DNA of 64,000 nt. Origin: Natronomonas halophila. Its GTDB lineage: Archaea; Halobacteriota; Halobacteria; Halobacteriales; Haloarculaceae. Of this stretch, positions 36,543 to 45,062 are shown in pieces. Position 1 is the stretch's first letter. Each line of letters begins with the position of its first letter. Under the pieces are notes generated by a model. The model ran no database searches. It worked only from the letters and a program-made list of their open reading frames with translations, and was not told the DNA's origin. The translations under genes were made by a program, and so were the position numbers. The DNA lies in the NCBI RefSeq assembly GCF_013391085.1, contig NZ_CP058334.1:2666001-2730000 (forward strand). The letters are read 5' to 3'.

Positions 36543-37163
36543 TCAGTCCAGATGCTGGAGTTCCCCACGCCGTTCACGATGCATGATACCGCCCGCGAAC
36601 CGCCGAAGCTTGGCGACGAGTTCGGCCTCGGTCTCGTAGGTTTCGACCCGCAAATCCCATCGAACTGATGCAGATCGAATCATCGCACTAGTCACGTCGT
36701 CTTCATGCATGAAAATCAGCCGTTCGCCATGTGTGTCTGCGATATTTTCGAGGATGCTACCTGCCTCTTCACCCACGCCGAAATTGTGGCCGAGAAAGGG
36801 AACGACGAATGCAGTTGCATTACTACACTGCGCGTACTCGATACTTTGTGTTACGGCATCCACGTCGTCGGTTTCGATGTCGATATCGAGTGCGAGAAAC
36901 GCATTCACGCCGGGGTTGGTTCGGAGTTCTCCTTGCACCCGCCGCAGGAGCGCCTGTGCGGCGTTGATGTCGTCTTTGTTCCGAAATAGTCGGCGTAACG
37001 GCCCAGGGAGGTCGTCGATCTCTATCTCGTTGCGTTCCTCTTCGCTGAGTACGTAATTGAGGTTGAACGATTTATATGGCCCCATTAGGTAGAAGAGGAA
37101 ACGGTCATACGTTACGTCCCCAAGGCGGCTGGTGATCACATCGCGTGTAATCTCTACAGTCAT
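36543..37163 (-). CDS. Uncharacterised protein with NDT/TIR-like features
   Basis: A 206-aa soluble protein. It has FLFYLMGPYKSF (23-33), NAFLALDIDIE, then SIEYAQCSNATAFVVP (107-122) and FGVGEEAGSILE (128-139), and ends in LRRFAGG. The order of a GP-loop after strand 1, a central S-x-x-x-A-x-x-S helix and a G-x-G-E-x-G loop with acidic residues recalls nucleoside deoxyribosyltransferase and TIR-like folds; this is pattern reading, not a proven match. ATG 37163 is preferred: TATTTAAA sits 26 nt before it. Divergent from a winged-helix regulator. Function unknown. Confidence 0.7.
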   Translation of the reverse strand: MTVEITRDVITSRLGDVTYDRFLFYLMGPYKSFNLNYVLSEEERNEIEIDDLPGPLRRLFRNKDDINAAQALLRRVQGELRTNPGVNAFLALDIDIETDDVDAVTQSIEYAQCSNATAFVVPFLGHNFGVGEEAGSILENIADTHGERLIFMHEDDVTSAMIRSASVRWDLRVETYETEAELVAKLRRFAGGIMHRERRGELQHLD

Positions 37164-37185
37164 AACTCTCGGTACTCGGCTATGG

Positions 37186-37193
37186 TATTTAAA
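37186..37193 (-). promoter_or_regulatory. TATA box of the NDT/TIR-like gene
   Basis: TTTAAATA on the minus strand, centred 26 nt before ATG 37163. The same AT-rich stretch lies in the spacer shared with the divergent regulator gene. Confidence 0.6.
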
Positions 37194-37261
37194 AAACGGT
37201 GTTTTTGAGAAATATTGGCTTGACAACGACTAAGGATCCACGACTCCTCGATTTATACACG

Positions 37262-37675
37262 ATGGCTACCGATCAAACTCGGCCTCTCGGTGGGGAACCT
37301 CCGGATGACCCGGAAGACCTGCTTCCCGAGGAGAGTGTTCTTAGTCTGGACGAGTACCTCGCGATGCATGCCGCGGTCGGCCACCGAACCCGTTACGAGA
37401 TCCTCTATCGCCTCGTCCATAGTGGAGAGATGAGTCCGAAAGAACTCGAAGACGAAATCGAAATCGACGATAGCACACTCCACTACCACCTCAACGAGCT
37501 CGTCGATGTCGGCCTCGTTGAAAAGCGACAGCGAACGGAACGGGGCCAAGATGGTCTGTACACGTACTATCGGGCGACCGTATTCGGCGAGGTGACACTC
37601 ACAGACGGTGTCGATGAGTTAATCCGCGGCGAACAGGCGTTCGAAGAGATGTATAACAGTTCAACTAAAGAATAG
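37262..37675 (+). CDS. Winged-helix (ArsR-type) transcriptional regulator
   Basis: A 137-aa protein with an acidic N-terminus (GGEPPDDPEDLLPEES) and a winged HTH: HRTRYEILYRLVHSGEMSPK, a recognition-helix segment STLHYHLNELVDVGLVEKRQ and a wing with GLYTYYRATVFGE. No metal-binding Cys cluster is seen, so it is unlikely to be a metal sensor. A TTTATA at 37252-37257 lies only a few bases before ATG 37262, too close to serve it; either transcription starts from an earlier AT-rich box or translation begins at ATG 37364. It may control the divergent gene. Confidence 0.82.
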   Translation: MATDQTRPLGGEPPDDPEDLLPEESVLSLDEYLAMHAAVGHRTRYEILYRLVHSGEMSPKELEDEIEIDDSTLHYHLNELVDVGLVEKRQRTERGQDGLYTYYRATVFGEVTLTDGVDELIRGEQAFEEMYNSSTKE

Positions 37676-37701
37676 AAATCATCTCAGCGGAGTGTATCTA
37701 C

Positions 37702-39504
37702 TCACTCCCGAATCTCGAACCGGGCGCCGCCGAGTTCTTCGGCATCCACAATCTCGATGCTCCAGCCGTGGGCGTCGACGACGCCGGCGACGCTCGCCAT
37801 CCCCATGCCGGTGCCGCCGGGCTTGGTCGAAAAGCCGGGCGTGAAGACGTTTTCGCGGTCCTCGGGCGGGATGCCGGGACCGTCGTCTTCGACGTAAAAG
37901 CCGTCGTCAAGGGCGCCGATTCGAATCTTTGTTCCGGCGTTGCCACGTCCGACGGTATCCTTCTGACCCTGCGAAGCGGCGTCCGTGGTGCTATGCTCGA
38001 CGGCGTTCGAAAGCAGGTTCTGCAGGAGTCGGCGCACGGCATCCGGGTCGCCCTCGACTTCGGGCGAATCGACCGTCTCAAGCCGTGTTCCCTCGGGCGC
38101 GTTGACCCGCTCCCATGCCTCCTCGGCGACTGCCGCTACGTCGACTGGTTCGGTTTCGCCGACGACTTCGCCCGTTCGGAGCATCTCGGCGAGGTCCTCC
38201 CGGAGGTCGTCAAGGCGGTCCAACGCCGACTGTGCTGCCTCGATATGGGACATCTCGCCGGTGTCGGCCGCCATATCGAGCCGACCGCGGGCGGTCGCAA
38301 GCGGCGTTCGAAGGTCGTGGGAGACGACGCTCGCCAGTTCGTCGAACCGCTCGTTCTGGCGTTCAAGGCGACGCTCCCGCTCCTTCTGGTCGGTAATCTC
38401 GGTGATGAACCCTTCGAGGGCCTCCAGGTCGCCGTCGGGACCGTAGATGCCCCGACCGCGTTCCCAGGCCCACCGCGTCTCGCCTTCACGAGTTCGAATC
38501 CGATAGGTGACTTCGAACGAACCGCGTTCCTCCAGCGACGACTGGACGTCTTTCCAGATCCACTCGCGGTCGCCGGGGTGGAGGACATCCTCGCCCCATC
38601 GGACTTCTCCGGACTCCAGTTCGGCGGCGGTGTAGCCGGTAAAGGAAGCGACGTCGCCGCGGACGTCCTCCATCGGCCAGTTCGGTTCGTTGCGGCAGCG
38701 ATAGACCATCCCCGGCAGGTTGCTGGTCAGGGTCTCGAAGCGGCGCTTCCGCTCCTTCTGGGGCGTAATGTCGCGCGTGATACCGGTCTGGAAAATCGGG
38801 TCGCCGTCCTCGTGGATGGTCCGGCCGTTCATCTCGCCCCAGCGGGTGCCGTCGTCGCCCGGGAAGCGAAACTGGATGGAGTAGGATTCGCCGGCCGCCG
38901 CGGCCGACCGGACCGTCTCCTCGGCGGCATCGCGGTCGGCCGGATGGACCTCCGTGAGGAAGTCGTCGAAGGATTCGATGGGGGCGTCGAACACCGGACA
39001 GACGTTCGGGTGAATCTCCATCGCGTCGGTCTCGATGTCGCGGGTCCAGATGGCGGCGTTGGCGGATTCCAGGGCGAACTTCATCCGGGAACGTTCCCGT
39101 TCCAGTCGTTTCCGCGAGCGGTGCTGGCCGACCGCGTTGCGAACCCGGTTGGCGAGCAGTTCGTACTGGTTGCTGCCGGTGCCCTTCTGGAGGTAGTCGG
39201 TCGCGCCGGCCGAAATCGCCTCGCTGGCAACCTCCTCGCTGCCCTTCCCGGTAAAAAGGATGAAGGGGAGGTCGGGGTATTTGTCGCGGACGGATTCGAG
39301 GAATTCGATGCCGTCGGTCCGCGGCATCTCGTAGTCGCTGACGATACAGTCCGGCGTGTCGGTTTCGATACGCCCCAGCGCGGCCTCGGCGCTCGTCTCG
39401 GTGACGACCGATATCCGGTCGCCCTCGCGTTCGAGGGCGTCCGAGACCAGGTCCCCGAACGCCGAGTCGTCGTCGACGTGCAGGACCCGAATGGGGCGTG
39501 CCAT
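37702..39504 (-). CDS. Hybrid sensor histidine kinase (REC-PAS-PAS-HisKA-HATPase)
   Basis: A 600-aa protein. N-terminal receiver domain (HVDDDSAFGDLV, CIVSDYEMPRTDG with the phospho-Asp near 52, TDYLQKG), two PAS domains with PAC motifs (FQTGITRDITPQKER; GFITEITDQKER), then the H-box VVSHDLRTPLA (His about 393) and HATPase motifs NLLSNAVEHS, DDGPGIPPED and GTGMGMASV. No membrane segment, so it senses a cytoplasmic signal. ATG 39504 fits the start of the receiver domain. It stands alone with no response-regulator gene beside it. Signal unknown. Confidence 0.9.
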   Translation of the reverse strand: MARPIRVLHVDDDSAFGDLVSDALEREGDRISVVTETSAEAALGRIETDTPDCIVSDYEMPRTDGIEFLESVRDKYPDLPFILFTGKGSEEVASEAISAGATDYLQKGTGSNQYELLANRVRNAVGQHRSRKRLERERSRMKFALESANAAIWTRDIETDAMEIHPNVCPVFDAPIESFDDFLTEVHPADRDAAEETVRSAAAAGESYSIQFRFPGDDGTRWGEMNGRTIHEDGDPIFQTGITRDITPQKERKRRFETLTSNLPGMVYRCRNEPNWPMEDVRGDVASFTGYTAAELESGEVRWGEDVLHPGDREWIWKDVQSSLEERGSFEVTYRIRTREGETRWAWERGRGIYGPDGDLEALEGFITEITDQKERERRLERQNERFDELASVVSHDLRTPLATARGRLDMAADTGEMSHIEAAQSALDRLDDLREDLAEMLRTGEVVGETEPVDVAAVAEEAWERVNAPEGTRLETVDSPEVEGDPDAVRRLLQNLLSNAVEHSTTDAASQGQKDTVGRGNAGTKIRIGALDDGFYVEDDGPGIPPEDRENVFTPGFSTKPGGTGMGMASVAGVVDAHGWSIEIVDAEELGGARFEIRE

Positions 39505-39562
39505 ACCTCCGCATAACGGATACTGCGGTATAAACTCCAAGGCCGAATTCGGTGCCGAGACG

Positions 39563-41155
39563 CTACGAGACGCTGAGTAGCGTCAGGCCGGCGCCGGCCG
39601 CGAGTACGAGCGCGATAAGACCCGTCGACGTCGGTGCGGCCACCGACCCGACCGAGCCGGCGACGAGGACGGCCACGCCGATTGCGACCGCGCCGACCGC
39701 GAGGCTGCCGGCGAGGTGGACCAGTTCCGTCCGCGCGCTCGACGGCCCCGACGGCAACTGGTCGCGGAGTTCCCGGCCGAAGGTGTTGGTGTCCCAGACG
39801 ACGACGGCCGCGACGGCGCCGACCAAGGCGGGCAGGGCTGCCCCGATGAGCGCGGCCACGAGCGCGCAGGTGAACACGCCGAAGGCAGCCAGCGCCGGGC
39901 CGGTGAGCCGGTTCGGCAAGACGAGTACCGTCAGCACGGAGAAGCCGAACAGCGTCACGAGCGCGATGACGCCGCAGGCCAAAAGCAGCGCGACGGCAAG
40001 GCGGTATGGCCCGAGCGTCGCGAGGAACTCGGCGACGGGGTTGTTCACGGCCCGGAGACCGCGGCGGAAGGTCGCCAGGCCGTCGCCTGCCGACAGATAC
40101 CAGCCGAGGGCGGCGGTAATCGCCGCCCCGCCGAGGGCCGGCGCGAGCGCGCGGGCGAGCCACTGGGCGTTCATCCGGCGGATCCGCTGTATCGTTCGCG
40201 TCACGAGGCCGCTGCCGAGTGCGACCGCCGTGAGGCCGAGTAGCGCGAGGCGGATGCCGGGCGACAGCGACAGGAGGACGAGCACCTGCGAGACGTTCGG
40301 CGGCGCGGCAACGATGAGTTGCCCGAATTGCGCGGTTCCGAATGAGGCGACGGCGCCGACGACGCCGATAATCCAGACGATACAGGCCAAAAAGAGGTAG
40401 CCGAGCCCCCGTTCGGCCCCGTCCAGCGCGTCGACGACGGCGTCTCGCGAGGAGGGCGGCACCAGCGTGTCGATGGGGACGACCCGAACCGCCCACAGCA
40501 CCGACAGCGTCGCCGCGAGGACGACGAAGGGCGCGGTCAGGACGGTGAACGTCGGCGGTGACCCGAGCAGATGGCCGAGAATCGCTTCGATGGCGCCGAC
40601 CGCGAGGTCCACCGCCGTCGTCAGCAGGCTGATGTCCGGCGAGATGAAGACCGCGAGCAAGGCGGCCGCACCAAGCAGGGCGAGAAAGGACCGCTTTGTC
40701 GCGACGAGGAACCGGCCGCGGTCCGGTGAGCGGGTTGCAGCAAGCGGTGCGGCGACGCCGACGGCGACGGTCGCGCCCGTCACCACCAGCGTGACGAGGG
40801 CGGCGACCGGCGACGTCTGGAGCGCCCGGAAGGCCGCCTCCAGCGTGAGCGCACACGCCAGTCCCGCGACGAAGACCGCGATACCGCCGAGGAAGCGGAC
40901 AGGCGTTCGGTCGCTGTTGAGCAGGTACAGCGAGACGGCGACGGCCACGCCACCCGCGAGGCCGACGAAGGCCGTCCGCCCGAGGACGAGGCTGGCGACC
41001 AGCGCGGTAGCCACCAGCGCGACCCCGGCGGCGACGGCGTCGCTGAGTCGCGGCGCAGTCAGGCGATGGCGAGCATCGGCGATGACGTCGGCCACGCGCT
41101 GGCGGAGCGTCGGTCGTCCGGTATCGACCAGCGGCGAAGTGGTGGACGAACTCAT
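39563..41155 (-). CDS. Large polytopic membrane protein of the DUF58/MoxR block
   Basis: A 530-aa protein made almost wholly of hydrophobic helices (twelve or more) after a charged N-terminal segment (RQRVADVIADARHRLTAPRL). I believe it is of the haloarchaeal DUF7519 type found downstream of DUF58 genes, but only length, hydrophobicity and position support this. Its ATG overlaps the DUF58 stop by 4 bp (ATGA), the last gene of a four-gene chain of such overlaps. Function unknown; likely a membrane partner of the DUF58/DUF4129 proteins. Confidence 0.7.
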   Translation of the reverse strand: MSSSTTSPLVDTGRPTLRQRVADVIADARHRLTAPRLSDAVAAGVALVATALVASLVLGRTAFVGLAGGVAVAVSLYLLNSDRTPVRFLGGIAVFVAGLACALTLEAAFRALQTSPVAALVTLVVTGATVAVGVAAPLAATRSPDRGRFLVATKRSFLALLGAAALLAVFISPDISLLTTAVDLAVGAIEAILGHLLGSPPTFTVLTAPFVVLAATLSVLWAVRVVPIDTLVPPSSRDAVVDALDGAERGLGYLFLACIVWIIGVVGAVASFGTAQFGQLIVAAPPNVSQVLVLLSLSPGIRLALLGLTAVALGSGLVTRTIQRIRRMNAQWLARALAPALGGAAITAALGWYLSAGDGLATFRRGLRAVNNPVAEFLATLGPYRLAVALLLACGVIALVTLFGFSVLTVLVLPNRLTGPALAAFGVFTCALVAALIGAALPALVGAVAAVVVWDTNTFGRELRDQLPSGPSSARTELVHLAGSLAVGAVAIGVAVLVAGSVGSVAAPTSTGLIALVLAAGAGLTLLSVS

Positions 41156-42411
41156 CGCGTCTCACCCCACGTTTCGAAGACACGGGAAAGCGTCAGCGCA
41201 AGCGGCTCGGACAGCGACCAGTCGACGACGGGGACGCCGCGCCGTTGCAGGCGGTCGGCGCGTGCCCGCCGTTGGAGCGCCTCGGTTGCCGCGCCGAGGG
41301 AGGGGTCCCCGCCCGCGGTCGTCAGGTCCGGCGAGAGTATCGTCACACCATGGGAGCCGGCTTCCAGTTCCTCGACGAGGTCCTCGGCGAAGCCATCGGT
41401 CAGCGGCGTACAGCAGACGACCTGTGCGTTCGCGGGCAGGCGCTCCCGAAGGGCGCGAATCGCCCGTTCCGCCGAGACGCTGCCGCCGTCGGCCTGCGCG
41501 TAGTCGATGGTCTCGTCGGCTGCCGACCGGGTCGCCGCGTCGCGTCCGGGTTCGGTGTAGCTCGCGAGGTCATCCGACGCGAGGCCGCTGCAGGCGGCGA
41601 CGCCGACGCGGTGGTTCGATTCGAGCAGTGAGGGCAGCGCCCGCGAGACCGCGTAGGTCGTCAAATCCAGCGTGTCGGGGCCGTAACCGGGCCAGGACCG
41701 CTGAGCGCCTGCGCGGTCGTCGATGACGAAAACGACGGTTATCGCCCGCTCGACGCGCATGTCGACGGTGGTCAACTCGCCGGTGCGGGCGAAGCGCCGC
41801 CAGTTGATGCGGTTGACGGGATCGCCGCGCTGGTACTCGCGGGTACTGAAGAACTCGACGCCGCTGCCGCCGGTGTCAGTCGGCGTCCGGCCGACGAAGT
41901 GGATGGTCCGGTCCCGAAGCGGCACCTCGTCCAAGAGCGTCCAGCAGGTGATTTCGGTCGCGCCGTCGACGTCGTGGACGGTCTTCTCACCGGCCCGGCC
42001 GGCCACGCCACGGACGGTCAGCGTCGGGTCGCCGAACTCGTGGGTGCCGCGGGGTAGGGAGAGTTCGTACTCGACGATCAGCGACTCGCCGGATCGGAGG
42101 GCGCTGGCGGCCTCCGTTGACCCATCGACGGGTACCGGCGGCGGGTCATCAGCGACCCGGATGTCCGGCAGCGGCGAGTCGCCGACGTTCTCGACGGTCA
42201 GGCGGACGGTCACCGCCTCGCCCGGTTCCGGGGCCTCGGGTTCGACTGACCGCTCGACGGCCAACCCCGGCGAGGGAACGCCGCTCAGGAAGCCGTACAC
42301 CGCGTAGACCGTCGGTACCGTCGCGACGACGAGGAAGAGTGGGTTCCCGAACAGCAGGCCAAGCGTGCCGGCGCCGAGTGCAGCCACGCCGGCCGCACGC
42401 CAGCGCATCAT
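41152..42411 (-). CDS. DUF58 domain protein
   Basis: A 419-aa protein. Two N-terminal membrane helices (GVAALGAGTLGLLFG, FLVVATVPTVYAVYG), a beta-rich domain with VTVRLTVENVGDSPLP, then the DUF58 core: GVEFFSTREYQRGDPVNRIN and W-R-R-F-A-R-T-G-E-L immediately after, followed by a VWA-like part with VVFVIDDRAG. DUF58 proteins work with MoxR ATPases in envelope-related tasks. It overlaps the preceding gene by 4 bp and the next by 4 bp. Confidence 0.88.
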   Translation of the reverse strand: MMRWRAAGVAALGAGTLGLLFGNPLFLVVATVPTVYAVYGFLSGVPSPGLAVERSVEPEAPEPGEAVTVRLTVENVGDSPLPDIRVADDPPPVPVDGSTEAASALRSGESLIVEYELSLPRGTHEFGDPTLTVRGVAGRAGEKTVHDVDGATEITCWTLLDEVPLRDRTIHFVGRTPTDTGGSGVEFFSTREYQRGDPVNRINWRRFARTGELTTVDMRVERAITVVFVIDDRAGAQRSWPGYGPDTLDLTTYAVSRALPSLLESNHRVGVAACSGLASDDLASYTEPGRDAATRSAADETIDYAQADGGSVSAERAIRALRERLPANAQVVCCTPLTDGFAEDLVEELEAGSHGVTILSPDLTTAGGDPSLGAATEALQRRARADRLQRRGVPVVDWSLSEPLALTLSRVFETWGETR

Positions 42412-43049
42412 GTGTCTCCCTCCTCGGCGAGCGCCTCAACGGTCCCGGGGTCGGCACGACTCAGTTCGTCGATGGCGCTCAGCGTGTGACGGACGCGCCG
42501 GCGGAAGGCCGATTCGCCGCGGAAGAGGTCGATGAGCCAGAGCCACAGCGGCAGGTCCGGCCCCTCGTCGTCGCTCAGGGTCGCGGCCGCTCGCCGGTCG
42601 TCGGTCCAGGCGCCCGTCTCGACCGCTCGCTCGGCCATCTCCGGGGAGCAGGCGGCCGCGCCCGCGTAGGTGTCGACCGCGAGGTCGAACAGCGTTTCGC
42701 GGAGGTCCTCGCGGGTCGAGACGCGCCGGCCACGGGCGGCATCGAGGTCGGTCGCCCGTTCGAGGGTCGCATCGACCGCAGCGCCGAGTCGCGGTGCGTC
42801 GGGGGTCGGTTCCCGACGCGGAACCATCGGCGCGTCCGAGTAGGGCGTCCGCCCCTGAAGCGAGACCAGCCACAGGAGGCCGCCGAAGGCCGCTAGCATC
42901 GCGATGAGGACGCCCGGCGACGGACTCGTGACCGCGGCGATGACCGGCGACGGCACCATCCCGGGCGCGAAGACGGCCACGCCCGCGCCGGCGAGTGCGA
43001 GCAGGCTGACCGCGATGACGCCGATTCGGAACCGGCTCACTCCGGTCAT
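42408..43049 (-). CDS. Small membrane protein of the DUF58/DUF4129 block
   Basis: A 213-aa protein with two N-terminal helices (GVIAVSLLALAGAGVAVFAPG; SPGVLIAMLAAFGGLLWLVSL) and a soluble helical C-terminal domain (TREDLRETLFDLAVDTYAG, HTLSAIDELSRADPG). It matches in position and layout the family I know as DUF7269 in haloarchaea; that label is from memory of gene order. Overlaps both neighbours by 4 bp, so it is translationally coupled with DUF4129 and DUF58. Confidence 0.7.
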   Translation of the reverse strand: MTGVSRFRIGVIAVSLLALAGAGVAVFAPGMVPSPVIAAVTSPSPGVLIAMLAAFGGLLWLVSLQGRTPYSDAPMVPRREPTPDAPRLGAAVDATLERATDLDAARGRRVSTREDLRETLFDLAVDTYAGAAACSPEMAERAVETGAWTDDRRAAATLSDDEGPDLPLWLWLIDLFRGESAFRRRVRHTLSAIDELSRADPGTVEALAEEGDT

Positions 43050-44902
43050 TCGGCGTCACCTCCGTCGAGTTCGGCTTCGGCCTCACTTGCTTCGTCGGCG
43101 TATTTCTTGGGGTCGCGGCCGCCGTATTTCACCGCGCGGAACGCCTCAGTGAGGCGGTCGACCGGGCCGTCGGGAAGGCCGGCCGCCTTAGCCTCTCGGG
43201 CGACGTCACCGGGAGTTCGTCTGCTGACGCGCCGGAGGCCGACCAGCGACACCAGCGACCACCACGCGCGTTCGACGATGGGCGGGCCGTCGTCGGTGGC
43301 GGCCGGCGTCGTCTCGCCGTCGCCGGAACCGCGACTGGCGATGGCCGTGACGCGTTCGACGGTGTTGGTCCCGGCGTTCCGAACGCGCGCTCGGAACCGG
43401 TCCAAGAGGGCCTGAAGTGCTCCGATGGGGTCCTTCGAGTGCAGGGCGTTCCAGAGGGATTCCAGCGCGTCCCGCAGGGCGGCCCCAATCGCCTCGACGG
43501 TCGCCGCGAGGCCGACCACGCGGTCGACGACGCCGCGGGCGATTCCCTGGGCCGTCGCCACGATAGCCGACCCGAGTTCCCGCGGGCCTCTGGCGTTCGA
43601 GCGTCGGGCGATGAGCGCGAGGCCGGCGATAATGAATAACCCGAGCACGCCGAGCACGCCGGGAATCAGCCCGATGTAGGCCGTCCGCTCGTGGGTGATA
43701 CCGGAGGGGAACGTCGCTCCGAGCGCCGCGGTCGGCGCGGTCGGCAGCGTCGCGTTCACTCGCCCTTGGTCGTCGGTCGTCCCGATCGACTCGCCGCCGA
43801 GACGCACCTCGGCATCGGCGACCGGGTCGCCGGATTCGGTCACGACGACCGTCGCCGCCTGTCCGGGAAGCGCGATGCCGAGCGGTCCCGACCCTTCGAG
43901 CGCGATACGTGGGGCCGCGAGCGTGAGGCTCCGCTGGCCTTCGAGGTCGCCGCGGGTCACCGCCACCTGCGTCTCGGTCGCCGTCGGCATCGTCACCGTC
44001 GCGACGCCGTCGTCGTTGGTCCGGGTCCGTTCCTCGCCGTCGATTAGCACGGTGGCGTCGGGAAGCGGCCGGTCGGAGACGGTTGCACGGAGCGACACCT
44101 CCTCGCCGGGTCCGGGGTCCGAGGCGAACTCGATTGTCACCTCGGACTCGACCGACATCGAGGCGCCGTCCTGAGCGGCGCTGACCGAGTAGTACGCGCC
44201 CGTCGCGGCGACGTTGCTCGATTCCACGCTCACAACCATTTGCTCGGCGTAGGGCACTTCGACTTCGACGAGACCCTCCGCGTTGGTCGTGCCCGCGGGT
44301 TCGCCGTTGACGCGGACGCCGACGCCCGAAACCGGGTCGCCGTTGTCGTCCAACACGAGCAGCGTCGTGGTCGTACCGGGGACGAGTTGCTCGCCGAAAC
44401 AGATGACGTAGGGGTCGTTGGCGGGTCGGCACCGTTCGGAATCGGTCGGATCCGACTGCTGGCCGCCCTCGCCGTCGGTGGCGGTCTGCTGGTCCGAGTC
44501 GCTTCCGGACCCGCTTTGCTGCTGTTGGCTCGGGTCGCTGCCGTCGCCGGTCGGGGCGGTCTGGCCGCCGCTGCCGCCTCCCATGAAGGAAAACAGGTCG
44601 AGCAGGCCGTTGAGTAGGCCGCCGTTCGATGGCGGTCGCCAGCCTTCGAGTCCCGAGAGGTCGAACCCGGGGCCACCGGAGAGACTGATTCCCGATCCCG
44701 ACCCGGAGCCCTGCTGTTGTGGGGCCGGTTGCTGCTGCGGTTGTTGGCTCGGCATATCGCCGCCGCCACTGCCGGGTAACTCGGCGGCGATTTGGCTTGC
44801 TGGCGCCGCGCCGCCGAAGGCGGGCAACAGCCCCGCGGCGAAGACCAGCGCGACGACGGCCAGTACGGTCACCAGCGCACGAAACGGCTCTCGGCCACTC
44901 AT
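43046..44902 (-). CDS. DUF4129-type secreted/membrane protein with Gln-rich and Ig-like parts
   Basis: A 618-aa protein and first gene of the block. Signal helix (VTVLAVVALVFAAGLLPAFGG), a Gly/Ser/Gln-rich low-complexity stretch (about 45-155, with QQPQQQPAPQQQGSGSGSG), three Ig-like repeats (each with a DPVSGVGVRVNGEPAG-like core), a membrane helix near 415-430 (LGVLGLFIIAGLALIA), and a cytoplasmic C-terminal region that ends in the DUF4129-like TPGDVAREAKAAGLP and RDPKKYADEASEAE. It may display the repeat domains outside and contact MoxR or DUF58 inside. Confidence 0.8.
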   Translation of the reverse strand: MSGREPFRALVTVLAVVALVFAAGLLPAFGGAAPASQIAAELPGSGGGDMPSQQPQQQPAPQQQGSGSGSGISLSGGPGFDLSGLEGWRPPSNGGLLNGLLDLFSFMGGGSGGQTAPTGDGSDPSQQQQSGSGSDSDQQTATDGEGGQQSDPTDSERCRPANDPYVICFGEQLVPGTTTTLLVLDDNGDPVSGVGVRVNGEPAGTTNAEGLVEVEVPYAEQMVVSVESSNVAATGAYYSVSAAQDGASMSVESEVTIEFASDPGPGEEVSLRATVSDRPLPDATVLIDGEERTRTNDDGVATVTMPTATETQVAVTRGDLEGQRSLTLAAPRIALEGSGPLGIALPGQAATVVVTESGDPVADAEVRLGGESIGTTDDQGRVNATLPTAPTAALGATFPSGITHERTAYIGLIPGVLGVLGLFIIAGLALIARRSNARGPRELGSAIVATAQGIARGVVDRVVGLAATVEAIGAALRDALESLWNALHSKDPIGALQALLDRFRARVRNAGTNTVERVTAIASRGSGDGETTPAATDDGPPIVERAWWSLVSLVGLRRVSRRTPGDVAREAKAAGLPDGPVDRLTEAFRAVKYGGRDPKKYADEASEAEAELDGGDAE

Positions 44903-45062
44903 CCGCCCGACCCCCGATGCATGTCCCGGATTGCCAACCGGTCCCCCTTACGTCTTTCCGAAGAATCGGGCCCTAATATCCCAGCGCCCGCCTGACGTGG
45001 GTGCCGTCGGGTCGTTTTCGGGGAACGGAAGACCGAAGGCCACGCACCTGCGAGGAGAGATA

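Noticed and set aside
37768-39516. Open frame of 582 codons antisense to the REC-PAS-PAS kinase
   Set aside because: Shadow frame caused by GC-rich codons. No domain is recognisable, whereas the opposite strand has complete kinase motifs.
44418-45062. N-terminal extension of pus10 by about 215 codons
   Set aside because: The extension is antisense to the DUF4129 gene and Pro/Ser-rich; Pus10 proteins start near ATG 45063.
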